Notes under the pieces: generated by a model | What the model was told of the DNA's origin: nothing | The model's input: the letters and a program-made list of their open reading frames with translations, nothing else | Databases searched by the model: none | From: UBA946 sp031550725 | GTDB taxonomy: Bacteria; Bacillota; Clostridia; Oscillospirales; Ruminococcaceae | Assembly (NCBI GenBank): GCA_031550725.1 | Contig: JAVBOH010000039.1 | Span: forward strand, 1 to 30,274 | Direction: 5' to 3' | DNA length: 30,274 nt | In this document: piece by piece, positions 22,708-30,274 of the stretch | How positions within the stretch are numbered: position 1 is the first letter of the stretch | Layout of the letters: the number at the start of each line of letters is the position of its first letter | Program-made: the position numbers and the translations under genes

Positions 22708-24210
22708 ATGGGATATCCAAGTGTTTTTCCAACAGGAACATTAATTTATAATAAAGACAAGGCATTTAATGGTTATACAATTTTTCCATCAAATAAAGGT
22801 GCATTGCTTATAGACATGAACGGTAATGAAGTTCAGTTATGGGCAGGCTTAGGGGGGTTCCCTAACAAGATTTTACCAGGCGGATATGTTTTAGGTACAA
22901 CAGGTGCGAGAACTGGAAAGTATGCATATCAGGATCAGCTTGACTTAGTTCAGGTTGACTGGGATGGTAACATAGTTTGGAAATTTGATAAAACTGAACT
23001 GGTAGCTGACCCTGGCAAAGAGCCAGTATATATGGCAAGACAGCATCACGATTTTCAGCGAGAGGGTTCAAGTGTTGGATATTTCTACCCTAACGGAGAA
23101 CCAAAAACAGACAGTGGAAACACATTAATCCTCACTCACGAAAATTTATATAACCACGACATTTCTGACAAAAGACTTATTGATGATAAAATTATTGAAG
23201 TTGACTGGGACGGAAATATAATATGGAGCTGGAGAGCGAGTGACCATTTTAATGAGCTTGGTTTTGATGAAGCTGCAAAGAATGTATTGTTCAGAAACCC
23301 AGCAGTTACAGGAGAAGCTGGCGGCGACTGGATGCACATTAACAGTATGTCGACTCTAGGTGAAAATAAATGGTATGATAATGGTGATGAAAGATTTCAT
23401 CCTGATAACATTATATTTGATGCAAGAAACTCAAATATCCTTGCTATTATTAGTAAAAAAACAGGTGAAATTGTATGGCGATTAGGTCCTGATTTCAATG
23501 AAAATGAAGCTACAAGAAAGCTAGGCTGGATAATAGGTCAGCATCATCTTCATCTTATTCCAAAGGGACTTCCTGGCGAGGGTGATTTGCTTGTATTTGA
23601 TAATGGTGGTCAGGGAGGATATGGCGTTCCAAATCCTGGCTCTGTTACTGGTGTTAACAATGCTCGCCGTGATTATTCAAGGGTTTTACAGTTCAATCCG
23701 ATTACACTTGAGATTACATGGCAGTATACTCCCCTTGAAGCAGGATTTTTACTTTTCTCCGACCCATCAAAGTTTTACAGCTCATATATCAGTTCAGCAC
23801 AAAGACTTCCTAATGGTAACACACTGATTACTGAAGGCTCTGACGGAAGAATAATTGAGGTTACTCCTGAACATGAAATTGTATGGGAATACATAAATCC
23901 GTATTTTACAACTATACTAGGCAAGTTTACTAACAATATGGTTTACAGAGCATACAGAGTACCATATGATTGGGTACCACAAGCAGAAAGATTTGAAGAG
24001 ATTTCAATCGAACCTGTTAATGTAGAAGAATTTCGTGTTAATGGATCTGTTGTGGGAAAAGGTAAGGGTAAAACTACACTTATTGATGGAGTTGACCCTG
24101 ATGCTAAAATTATGACTGGCGGTGGAAATTCAAAGCACTCAAAGGATAACGAGGAAGAAGAAGTTGTTAATTTCTGCATTGGTTCAGTTAATAAAAATGA
24201 CGTAAAGTAA
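22708..24210 (+). CDS. Aryl-sulfate sulfotransferase (ASST) family protein
   Basis: 500 residues with clear resemblance to the Arylsulfotrans family (Pfam PF05935), six-bladed beta-propellers that move sulfate groups from phenolic sulfates through a sulfo-histidine. Propeller repeats are visible as VDWDGNIVWKF (83-93), VDWDGNIIWSW (165-175) and ITWQYTP/IVWEYINP. Conserved His candidates are H113-H114 (RQHHDF), H210 (GDWMHINSM) and H279/H280/H282 (GQHHLHLIPKG). There is no signal peptide, unlike periplasmic E. coli-type ASST, so it is probably cytoplasmic. The C-terminal 50-60 residues are low-complexity, ending with an acidic stretch. AAAGGAG lies 9 bases upstream. Neighbours (thioredoxin, SsuABC) point to sulfur scavenging; the true donor and acceptor are unknown. 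Confidence 0.88.
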   Translation: MGYPSVFPTGTLIYNKDKAFNGYTIFPSNKGALLIDMNGNEVQLWAGLGGFPNKILPGGYVLGTTGARTGKYAYQDQLDLVQVDWDGNIVWKFDKTELVADPGKEPVYMARQHHDFQREGSSVGYFYPNGEPKTDSGNTLILTHENLYNHDISDKRLIDDKIIEVDWDGNIIWSWRASDHFNELGFDEAAKNVLFRNPAVTGEAGGDWMHINSMSTLGENKWYDNGDERFHPDNIIFDARNSNILAIISKKTGEIVWRLGPDFNENEATRKLGWIIGQHHLHLIPKGLPGEGDLLVFDNGGQGGYGVPNPGSVTGVNNARRDYSRVLQFNPITLEITWQYTPLEAGFLLFSDPSKFYSSYISSAQRLPNGNTLITEGSDGRIIEVTPEHEIVWEYINPYFTTILGKFTNNMVYRAYRVPYDWVPQAERFEEISIEPVNVEEFRVNGSVVGKGKGKTTLIDGVDPDAKIMTGGGNSKHSKDNEEEEVVNFCIGSVNKNDVK

Positions 24211-24247
24211 CATCTAAATATTACATTAATTTTGAATGGAGATTATC

Positions 24248-25306
24248 ATGAAAAAGATAAATTTATTTACAAAAACAACAAGCCTTTTAACTGCAGTTAT
24301 TCTGCTATTTTCAGGTTGCTCCAAAACAGTAAATTCAGACACATCTGATGTGCAGAAAAATACAGAAGCAGCAAAATCCGATAAGCTTATTACAGTAAAT
24401 ATCGGTTTCCCAAGCAGTGGAAGTGACTGGCCTGGAGCAACACTCGGTGCTGCTGAGGAATATGGCTATCTTGATGAATTTTTAAACCCGCTAGGATATG
24501 ATGTTAAGCTAACAGGCTTTGTAGGTGCTGCGCCTGCTATTCATGAAGCACTTGTTTCAAAGGATTTGGATTATGCTTGCTATGCGGGCTTTGCAGGAGT
24601 ACTCTCGAAATCAAATGGTATTGATACAAAGCTGCTTGCAGTTACAAGCTATGGTTCAAACTGGCAGCTTGCTGTAAATACATCATCAGGAATTAACAGC
24701 ATTGAAGATTTAAAGGGTAAAAAAATTGCATACCAAAGAGGTGCAACGCCTCAGATGTACATATTAAAGGTTCTTGCAGAGGCAGGACTAACAGAAAATG
24801 ATGTAGAGCTTTTGAACTGCACAATTCCAGAGGGTATTTCAAGTCTTTCAACAAATGCGATTGATGCAGCAGTCGTTTCATACGGCACTGTAAATGAGCT
24901 TGTAAATGCAGGCACAGCAAAAGTTATTCATGCAGGTGTTGAATCTGATCATTCAATATACTTTGAACCTACTGTACTTATAGGACGCACAGATTTTGTT
25001 GCTGACCATGAAGAATTTAATGTCGCATTAATTGAAGCCCTTTTAAAAGCAAAGGACAAAATTAAAGAAGACAGAAATGCATATTATCAGCTCCAGTCAG
25101 ACAAGAGTGGTGTTCCACTTGAACTTGTTTTAGGTGTCGCTATTGATGATTTAGATGTATCATTCCCTATCAGTCTTGACGAACAGTATATAAATTCACT
25201 TAAGAATATTCAGGAATTTGAACTTTCCAACGGATTAATTCAGAATAATTTTGATATTGACGAGTGGACAGACAGGACATATCTTGATAAAGCATATGCC
25301 AAATAA
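24248..25306 (+). CDS. ssuA: Aliphatic sulfonate/taurine-type ABC substrate-binding lipoprotein
   Basis: 352 residues from the ATG at 24248, preceded by GGAG at 6 bases; an in-frame ATG at 24236 lies upstream of that site. Lipoprotein signal peptide with lipobox FSGC and Cys24. The body is a type-2 binding protein of the SsuA/TauA/NrtA (NMT1-like) class, with GLTENDVELLNC and the segment VAYQRG-like IAYQRGATPQM. It should capture the ligand outside and hand it to the permease encoded next. Sulfonate is inferred from class and context; nitrate, bicarbonate or pyrimidine ligands occur in the same superfamily. Confidence 0.85.
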   Translation: MKKINLFTKTTSLLTAVILLFSGCSKTVNSDTSDVQKNTEAAKSDKLITVNIGFPSSGSDWPGATLGAAEEYGYLDEFLNPLGYDVKLTGFVGAAPAIHEALVSKDLDYACYAGFAGVLSKSNGIDTKLLAVTSYGSNWQLAVNTSSGINSIEDLKGKKIAYQRGATPQMYILKVLAEAGLTENDVELLNCTIPEGISSLSTNAIDAAVVSYGTVNELVNAGTAKVIHAGVESDHSIYFEPTVLIGRTDFVADHEEFNVALIEALLKAKDKIKEDRNAYYQLQSDKSGVPLELVLGVAIDDLDVSFPISLDEQYINSLKNIQEFELSNGLIQNNFDIDEWTDRTYLDKAYAK

Positions 25307-25317
25307 GGAGTATCGTT

Positions 25318-26088
25318 TTGAAAAACAATAAATATTTTAATAAAGCAATAATCCTTATAAATATGATCGCATTGCCTGTCATTATCGCTCTTTTATGGCA
25401 TTATGTAACTGTGAATGGCAAAATCTCAACCTTGATTTTACCACAAATAAGCACAGTCGGCAGAACTATAAAGGAAATGACTTTAAATGGAGTTCTGGTA
25501 AATGATGCACTAATCAGTTTAAAGAGAATTGCAAATGGATATTTACTCGCTGCTGTTTTTGGTATATTGCTTGGTGTTATTATGGGTATGAATAAATATG
25601 TAAACAGATTTTTCATGCTGACATTCACGTCAATTCGTCAGATACCAATGATTGCATGGGTACCTATTCTTATAATATGGTTTGGTATTGGTGAAGAGTC
25701 AAAGGTTGCTGTGATATTCATGGCGTCATATTTTCCTATCCTTGTGAACACTATAAACGGTATCCAACGTACAGATGCAAAGCTGATAGAGGTTGGTAAA
25801 ATGTATCAGCTGAATGGTTTTGAGCAATTTGTGAAAATATATCTTCCTTCAGCTTTACCGTCTGTATTTGTAGGACTTAAGCTAGGATTAAGTGTTTCTT
25901 GGATGGCTGTTGTAGGTGCGGAAATGATTGCAGCAACATCAGGTATTGGTTTCAGAATAAACGATGCAAGAAGTTTAATGCAGTATCCTGTTGTGTTCAG
26001 TGGAATTTTTGTAATTGCGATAATTGGCGTTCTTATGGATTTTATTATAAGCCTTATATCAAAACTTTGTATGAAATGGGAACGATAA
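25318..26088 (+). CDS. ssuC: ABC permease, SsuC/TauC type
   Basis: 256 residues starting at TTG, fixed by AAGGAG (25305-25310) 7 bases upstream. About six membrane helices and the EAA loop that contacts the ATPase (EVGKMYQLNGFEQFVKIYLP core, followed by LPSALPSVFVGLKLGLS). The terminal part GFRINDARSLMQYP is typical of SsuC/TauC. Lies 11 bases after the binding-protein gene. Confidence 0.9.
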   Translation: MKNNKYFNKAIILINMIALPVIIALLWHYVTVNGKISTLILPQISTVGRTIKEMTLNGVLVNDALISLKRIANGYLLAAVFGILLGVIMGMNKYVNRFFMLTFTSIRQIPMIAWVPILIIWFGIGEESKVAVIFMASYFPILVNTINGIQRTDAKLIEVGKMYQLNGFEQFVKIYLPSALPSVFVGLKLGLSVSWMAVVGAEMIAATSGIGFRINDARSLMQYPVVFSGIFVIAIIGVLMDFIISLISKLCMKWER

Positions 26089-26106
26089 TATTACTATAAA
26101 ATATAC

Positions 26107-26895
26107 ATGAAAGGCATAAATAAAGTGAGTAGTTATTTATCAATAAATAATATTAACAAGGAATTCACAGTGAACGGTAATAAGGTTAGTGTTCTGGAAA
26201 ACATCAACCTTGATATTAAAGAAGGCGAATTTGTTGTTATTGTCGGACACAGCGGCTGTGGAAAAAGCACACTTCTTAAAATCATTGCAGGTCTTGAATT
26301 TTCTGATACAGGCAGTGTTAAGCTTAATGATAGAGTAATTAAGAAACCTGGTATTGACAGAGGCATGATTTTTCAGGAGCATCGTTTATTTCCTTGGATG
26401 ACAATTAACAAAAACCTTCAGATAGGTCTAGCAAAAGTACCTAAAAATGAAAAAGATATGCTTATTGATAAATATCTTGGGCTTGTTAATCTTAAAGATT
26501 TTAAGTATGCATATCCAAAGCAATTATCGGGTGGCATGTCACAGCGAGCTGCTATTGCAAGAGCTTTAATAACCAAACCTCAAGTTTTGCTGCTTGATGA
26601 GCCATTTGGTGCTTTAGATGCGCTGACAAAAATCGAACTCCAACAGGAAATTTTAAATATACGTCATGAATGTAAAAACACAATGATTATGGTTACTCAT
26701 GATATTGAGGAAGCTGTTTTTGTGGCAGACAGAGTTGTTGTCATGTCATCAAGACCAGGTAAAATTAAAGACATTATCAAAATCGAATTAGGGCATAACC
26801 GTGACAGAGGAAGCAGTGATTTTGCATTTTATAAAAAGAAGATTTATAAGCATTTCTTTGAAGATAAGGTTGAACAGCCTGAATACAGTATTTAA
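26107..26895 (+). CDS. ssuB: ABC ATP-binding protein, SsuB/TauB type
   Basis: 262 residues from the first ATG, which lacks a ribosome site; GTG at 26125 lies 10 bases after GAAAGG and may be the real start (256 residues). Walker A GHSGCGKST, Q-loop FQEHRLFPWM, signature LSGGMSQR, Walker B VLLLDEPFGALD and switch His in VTHDIEEA are all present. The FQEHRLFPW segment is typical of SsuB/TauB importers. It energises uptake with the permease and binding protein before it, and ends the operon; a terminator follows. Confidence 0.92.
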   Translation: MKGINKVSSYLSINNINKEFTVNGNKVSVLENINLDIKEGEFVVIVGHSGCGKSTLLKIIAGLEFSDTGSVKLNDRVIKKPGIDRGMIFQEHRLFPWMTINKNLQIGLAKVPKNEKDMLIDKYLGLVNLKDFKYAYPKQLSGGMSQRAAIARALITKPQVLLLDEPFGALDALTKIELQQEILNIRHECKNTMIMVTHDIEEAVFVADRVVVMSSRPGKIKDIIKIELGHNRDRGSSDFAFYKKKIYKHFFEDKVEQPEYSI

Positions 26896-26906
26896 AAATT
26901 ATAATA

Positions 26907-26941
26907 AACGTCAAGGTTTTGTGCCTTGACGTTATTTTTTC
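26907..26941 (+). terminator. Terminator of the sulfur-type operon
   Basis: AACGTCAAGG with CCTTGACGTT, 7-nt loop, followed by ATTTTTTC. Confidence 0.94.
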
Positions 26942-26952
26942 GTATACAAAAT

Positions 26953-27028
26953 AAGGAACTGTTGCACATTTTGCCTAAACGGACAGCCCTGTGTGGCCGA
27001 CCGTTTTCATGTCGTGCAACAGCTCCTT
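26953..27028. repeat. Large nested palindrome between convergent genes
   Basis: Outer arms AAGGAACTGTTGCAC and GTGCAACAGCTCCTT (26953-26967, 27014-27028; one mismatch) enclose a second stem AAACGG/CCGTTT (26977-26982, 27001-27006) and an inner GCC/GGC. On the minus strand it is followed only by TTATTTTG. It may act as terminator for the convergent gene at 27033, whose stop is 5 bases away, or be a small palindromic element. Confidence 0.75.
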
Positions 27029-27032
27029 TGAT

Positions 27033-27722
27033 TTATTTTATATTATATTTATCTTGAGCACGTACTTCTATCCTATGTAAAACCTTATCAACAGCAAAAA
27101 TAATAAATCCAATCATAAGAAAAGCTAATGCAAGGCAAATAACACTTATTATTACTTTTCCCCAACCTAAAACATCAGAGTCAATAAAAAAATATGGATA
27201 ATGATTCCCATCATAAAATGTTATTCCGCAAGCTGCTGCGATAACTGTAAAAAGATAATAGCATAAAGGAATTATCAACCACTTAAATGGATCACTTTTA
27301 TGTAATTTGCCTTTATTATCAAATAAAAGCCAGTCAAGAACCGCAAGCAAAGGAACAAAAAGATGCACTATATAATTAGCAGTCTTAGAAGTACCCTCGG
27401 CCATAGCAAACCCTGCTCCGACAAGGATAAACCAATATATGAGCAGTGTAACTGTAATAGCCATTATTACAGCACCTTTTAGGTGTATTGCAAAGGTAGT
27501 TTCACCGTTTATTCCATCTTTTTTTATTGCTTTAATTACTGATATTACAGCAGCTGAAAAATAAACCAAGCAAATCAGATTACTTAATATTGTATAATAT
27601 AAAAACATAGCTGGTGCAAATTTACCATTGGGTAGTCCTGAATTTAAGTAAATTCCAATTACAGATATTATAACTATTACACATTTGAATATCAGTGAAA
27701 TAATACGATTTTTTATATACAT
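27033..27722 (-). CDS. Pr6Pr family (FAR-17a/AIG1-like) membrane protein
   Basis: 229 residues, six predicted membrane helices (about 9-26, 38-62, 82-104, 115-133, 148-168, 187-215). The motifs YYTILSNLICLVYF (41-54) and LDWLLFDNKGKL fit the Pr6Pr / FAR-17a-AIG1-like family. Bacterial members have no proven function; eukaryotic relatives include FAHFA hydrolases that use a Thr and a His. TTGGAG precedes the ATG. It is probably monocistronic, though its gene follows the SDR gene on the same strand after about 220 bases. Confidence 0.8.
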   Translation of the reverse strand: MYIKNRIISLIFKCVIVIISVIGIYLNSGLPNGKFAPAMFLYYTILSNLICLVYFSAAVISVIKAIKKDGINGETTFAIHLKGAVIMAITVTLLIYWFILVGAGFAMAEGTSKTANYIVHLFVPLLAVLDWLLFDNKGKLHKSDPFKWLIIPLCYYLFTVIAAACGITFYDGNHYPYFFIDSDVLGWGKVIISVICLALAFLMIGFIIFAVDKVLHRIEVRAQDKYNIK

Positions 27723-27780
27723 TTTCTACATCTCCAATACGATTTTTAGCTTTTCATAAAAATACAGCATGTAATAAGTA

Positions 27781-27835
27781 AGAACTTGTCTTCATAAGGA
27801 TTGTGTGTGCATATAGACTTGTGAAGACGAGTTCT
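27781..27835. repeat. Inverted repeat between the SDR and Pr6Pr genes
   Basis: AGAACTTGTCTTCA (27781-27794) pairs with TGAAGACGAGTTCT (27822-27835) with one G-T wobble; the loop is 27 bases. No T-run follows on the minus strand. It could attenuate read-through from the SDR operon or be an operator with distant half sites. Confidence 0.55.
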
Positions 27836-27944
27836 AAAAGGTTAAGTGCGTATACATTACATAAATCAAAACGAAGCAGGTTCATGACTCACTCTGTTTA
27901 ATTAAATCGTTATTCAAATATAATATAATCATTTCTCACAACAT

Positions 27945-28808
27945 TTATTTCTGCCATGTACTAAGATTTTTTTGCACAAACTGCCTGAATGTCTGTGGCT
28001 TTTTACCCATGACATCTTCAAAAACTGTTGTAATATTTTTAGCTGTACCCATTCGTGTCATCATATAAAGCATACCCATAACAGTAGAATATTCTTTGTC
28101 GAGTTTACGAATTTTAATCCAGTAATCCTTTGCCATTCGAGGTGATGGATTTGCATACACAATTTCACGTCCAAGCTCCTCTGACAGAATTTTTGCAGCT
28201 TCATAATAATCAATTGCTTCAGGTCCAGTAATAGAGTAACCACAATTTTTATGTAAATCAGGCTCTCTTAAAACTTTAGCAGTTATTTCACCTATATCCT
28301 CAGCATCAATAAAGCTTGTCAAAGCCTTTTTTACCGGCACAACAATATTGTCAAAATGCTTAATTTCAAACGCATGAACACCACTAATATTCTGCATAAA
28401 AAAACTAGGTCTTATATGGCAGTAAGGAAGTCCTGACTGCTCGATATACTTCTCAATTTTGTGATGTGGAGGAACAGGATTGTTCTCAACCCCAATAAGC
28501 GATAAAAAGCTTACAAGTTTTATATCACGTTTTTCTTTTAACGCTTCAATAAAAGGCTTTAAGTCCTCTGGTTTTCCCAAGTGTGGAGGACGCATTATAA
28601 ACACTCTGTCAACACCTCTTATGGCAGACGGAAATGTTTTACGGTCAGTGAAATCGAAGTATATACATTCTACGCTATCTCCAAACTTGTTTTTGAGTGC
28701 ATCAACGTTTATATCTGCTGCAACTACTTCTTCACCATTTTGTATCAGATATTTTGCAACATAACCTCCGACATTCCCAAGTGCACCAGTTACCATAACT
28801 TTAGCCAT
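27945..28808 (-). CDS. NmrA-like NAD(P)-binding protein (atypical SDR)
   Basis: 287 residues from the ATG at 28808, selected because AGAGGTG lies 7-8 bases before it; a GTG at 28817 overlaps that site. Rossmann motif VTGALGNVGGYV (TGxxGxxG, about residues 6-17), then FMRPP-like VFIMRPPHLG, LVSFLSLIGV, a KIEKYIEQSGLPYCHIRP segment and a C-terminal domain. This is the NmrA / quinone-oxidoreductase-like (QOR2) branch of SDRs; it lacks the classic Tyr-x3-Lys pair, so it may be a redox-sensing or quinone/ene reductase-like protein. Third gene of a flavodoxin-marR-SDR operon. Confidence 0.88.
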   Translation of the reverse strand: MAKVMVTGALGNVGGYVAKYLIQNGEEVVAADINVDALKNKFGDSVECIYFDFTDRKTFPSAIRGVDRVFIMRPPHLGKPEDLKPFIEALKEKRDIKLVSFLSLIGVENNPVPPHHKIEKYIEQSGLPYCHIRPSFFMQNISGVHAFEIKHFDNIVVPVKKALTSFIDAEDIGEITAKVLREPDLHKNCGYSITGPEAIDYYEAAKILSEELGREIVYANPSPRMAKDYWIKIRKLDKEYSTVMGMLYMMTRMGTAKNITTVFEDVMGKKPQTFRQFVQKNLSTWQK

Positions 28809-28835
28809 TTCAAACACCTCTCATTTCTGTGTTTA

Positions 28836-29285
28836 TTAATTTTCCTTTGCTTCAAGCAATATATCATTTGCTTTTGATAAAAGGGTTATCAGTTTTTCAA
28901 AGCTTTTGTCGCCAAGTCCATTACGCATTATTTCTATCTCACGAAAATATTCATTATGTGCTTCATTAGCGAGTGTCATAGCTTTTTCAGTAGGGTGTAA
29001 TGTAAAACTACGTTTATCCTCTGATGAATGTACCTTTTCAAGATACCCTTTTTCACAAAGTGATATCACCATTGTTGTTATCATAGGCTTTTTTACCTTA
29101 AAAAAATCAGCAGCCATAACAGGTGTTACAGGCACTTCACTTTTTATGGTAAGTATCAAAAGTCCCATCTCGCTTGAGCGTATCGGAAGATTTCGCTTTG
29201 CATTGATATTAAGTCTGCAAAACATTGATATAATTTCTGCACTTTCAGTTAATTTATCCACTTTATCACTCTCAAGACTTAGCAT
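28836..29285 (-). CDS. MarR-family transcriptional regulator
   Basis: 149 residues with the winged helix-turn-helix of MarR (about 45-110): VTPVMAADFFKVKKPMITTMVISLCEKGYLEK (recognition helix around KKPMITTMV), wing HSSEDKRSFTLHPTEKA with the typical DKRS. It overlaps the flavodoxin gene by 14 bases and is followed after 27 bases by the SDR gene. A perfect palindrome between the -35 and -10 of the operon promoter (29738-29752) is the likely operator, giving autoregulation. Inducer unknown; flavodoxin and NAD(P)-binding neighbours suggest an oxidative, quinone or electrophile signal. Confidence 0.92.
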   Translation of the reverse strand: MLSLESDKVDKLTESAEIISMFCRLNINAKRNLPIRSSEMGLLILTIKSEVPVTPVMAADFFKVKKPMITTMVISLCEKGYLEKVHSSEDKRSFTLHPTEKAMTLANEAHNEYFREIEIMRNGLGDKSFEKLITLLSKANDILLEAKEN

Positions 29286-29697
29286 ATGTTTTTATGTCTT
29301 TATAGCTTATAACTTTACATCTTTTTTGATTAATCAGCTCTTTGGTTTTATCAGCGCTTTTACTTGAATCACCACTTCCTGATGTTATAATAACCTCAAC
29401 ATCTTTCCCAGATGGAAGCAAATCAATAATATTGTTCATAGCAGGTGCGGGAAAACCAGCCCAAAGTGGCATTGCTATTGTTATTTTGTCGTAAGAAGAT
29501 AAGTCAGTATTAAACGCTTCGATATTAGCTTTCTTTTGTTTCATTGCAGCAAATGAACCTAAAACATACGCATTAATTGTCGAACGTTTTTTTACCTCTT
29601 TAACCTCGATTATATCAGCATTTTCACGTTTAGCAAGTTCCGTTGCTATTTCTCTTGTCTTATTTGAGTAGGAATAAAATATCACTAATTGTTTCAT
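29272..29697 (-). CDS. Flavodoxin-like protein
   Basis: 141 residues, short-chain flavodoxin fold. The N-terminal FYSYSNKTREIA is the FMN phosphate-binding loop (usual form TxSGNT); later PLWAGFPAPAMNNIIDLL matches the flavin-contact loop of flavodoxin_4-type NAD(P)H-dependent flavoproteins, and IITSGSGDSS the second flavin loop. Cytoplasmic. First gene of its operon; ribosome site AAGGATG upstream. Could be an electron carrier or a small FMN reductase. Confidence 0.88.
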   Translation of the reverse strand: MKQLVIFYSYSNKTREIATELAKRENADIIEVKEVKKRSTINAYVLGSFAAMKQKKANIEAFNTDLSSYDKITIAMPLWAGFPAPAMNNIIDLLPSGKDVEVIITSGSGDSSKSADKTKELINQKRCKVISYKDIKTYAKS

Positions 29698-29731
29698 TTA
29701 AAGCACATCCTTATCTTTATATTGTTATATA

Positions 29732-29760
29732 ATTATAGTTAATCTGATTAACTTTGTCAA
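29732..29760 (-). promoter_or_regulatory. Consensus promoter with embedded MarR-type operator
   Basis: On the minus strand, -35 TTGACA (29755-29760) and -10 TATAAT (29732-29737) are full consensus with a 17-base spacer. The spacer is almost filled by the perfect palindrome GTTAATCAGATTAAC (29738-29752; 6-bp arms, 3-bp centre). A MarR dimer bound there would block RNA polymerase. Confidence 0.85.
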
Positions 29761-29794
29761 GTGATATTTTCATTTATTTACATAACATACAAAA

Positions 29795-29842
29795 AGCAAA
29801 ACAAAAGCAGTGGAATATAGCTAAACAACTGCATTCCACTGC
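29795..29842 (-). terminator. Terminator of the manganese catalase gene
   Basis: GCAGTGGAAT (29807-29816) pairs with ATTCCACTGC (29833-29842), loop 16 bases, followed on the minus strand by TTTTGTTTTGC. Confidence 0.85.
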
Positions 29843-29849
29843 ATAAAAG

Positions 29850-30274
29850 TTAATTAAATGATGGTGGTGTAACATTTGTATCAGAAAATGCATTGCCATT
29901 TGGTGATGGCTCTGACATACTAAAATACATTTTAGCAGCTTTAGTAGTACCAAAATCACGATTTGAACCTGTGTTCTGCACCTTGTTAAATGCTTCCCTG
30001 AACATTGCATTATGTGCTTCTTCACGGTTAAGCAAAAAGTCAATGGTTTCCTTAACTCTCTTATCATCAATTTGTCTGTATAAATATTCATATACAACCT
30101 TTGCACGCTGTTCAGATGCAATATTTGAAAGTAAATCTGCACATAAATCACCAGTTACAGTGACATAATCTCCAGTCCATGAATATCCTGATGCATTGAT
30201 AAGACCAGGGTTTAATCCTAATAATACATGGGATTGTATTTCACCTGCTGACACAGATTGATAATCAACATCAT
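29850..30274 (-). CDS. Manganese catalase family protein, 5' end outside window
   Basis: About 141 C-terminal residues are visible; the frame is open to the window edge (reading DVDYQSVSAGEI before the internal GTG at 30254). The ferritin-like helices include GDLCADLLSNIASEQRAKVVYEYL and DFLLNREEAHNAMFREA, where the Glu of ASEQRA and the Glu/His of REEAH correspond to di-manganese ligands of manganese catalase. It disproportionates hydrogen peroxide without haem, which suits an anaerobe exposed to oxygen. The C-terminal tail (EPSPNGNAFSDTNV) is short. CotJC-type spore-coat relatives share this fold but the linker sequence fits ordinary Mn catalases better. A terminator follows. Confidence 0.88.
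   Translation of the reverse strand, partial: DVDYQSVSAGEIQSHVLLGLNPGLINASGYSWTGDYVTVTGDLCADLLSNIASEQRAKVVYEYLYRQIDDKRVKETIDFLLNREEAHNAMFREAFNKVQNTGSNRDFGTTKAAKMYFSMSEPSPNGNAFSDTNVTPPSFN

Noticed and set aside
29774..30151. Minus-strand ORF overlapping the Mn catalase in another frame
   Set aside because: It covers the catalase helices out of frame and runs through the terminator; the protein has no recognisable features.
29850..30274. Identification of the partial catalase as spore-coat CotJC
   Set aside because: Same fold, but the visible GDLCADLLSNIASEQRAKVVYEYL region fits ordinary Mn catalases better and no cotJA/cotJB genes are visible; the missing N-terminus prevents a firm exclusion.

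Overview
The window looks like part of a contig from an AT-rich, anaerobic, Gram-positive, endospore-lineage bacterium (Bacillota, Clostridia; a Ruminococcaceae/Oscillospiraceae-type gut anaerobe is my best guess). The reasons are a complete Rnf ferredoxin:NAD+ oxidoreductase operon, the sporulation protease SpoIVB, strong AGGAGG-type ribosome sites, sigma-A type promoters and a C-terminal NPXTG-type cell-wall sorting signal. No tRNA, rRNA, CRISPR array, transposase or phage gene was seen. The first ~55 bases are not genomic: they match an Illumina read-2 adapter at 31 of 34 positions, so the left end is an artificial contig end.

Layout. 57-1868 (+): the C-terminal part of a surface protein made of 82 in-register GGNTGD hexapeptide repeats, then a Thr/Asp-rich stalk and a wall/membrane anchor. 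1953-9813 (-): one long operon read right to left, apbE, NusG-II protein, Gx-type membrane protein, rnfC, rnfD, rnfG, rnfE, rnfA, rnfB and a DUF3592 membrane protein, with a clear promoter at 9900-9928 and a terminator at 1921-1951. ApbE attaches FMN to RnfD and RnfG, and RnfCDGEAB couples ferredoxin oxidation and NAD+ reduction to ion pumping. RnfG carries an unusual acidic linker with three extra copies of the flavinylation motif. 10036-12448 (-): an unknown small protein, an RluA-type pseudouridine synthase and a LacI-family regulator. 12629-13087 (-): a four-helix membrane protein.

13316-18035 (+): spoIVB, then an ABC-2 type operon (ATPase, two permeases, one membrane-anchored Thr-rich protein) with LanFEG-like organisation. 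18171-21798 (+): a heterodimeric ABC exporter whose first subunit has a degenerate catalytic site. 22244-26895 (+): a sulfur-type operon with a short leader ORF ending in Cys, a thioredoxin, a cytoplasmic-looking aryl-sulfate sulfotransferase family protein and an SsuA/SsuC/SsuB importer. 27033-30274 (-): a Pr6Pr family membrane protein; a flavodoxin-marR-NAD(P)-binding protein operon whose promoter contains a perfect palindrome fitting a MarR operator; and a manganese catalase cut by the window end.

The observations I rate highest are the multi-copy flavinylation motif in RnfG, the leader ORF plus thioredoxin/sulfotransferase/sulfonate-importer cluster, the 82-copy hexapeptide array, and a consensus promoter that fires straight into a strong hairpin before the LanFEG-like operon.
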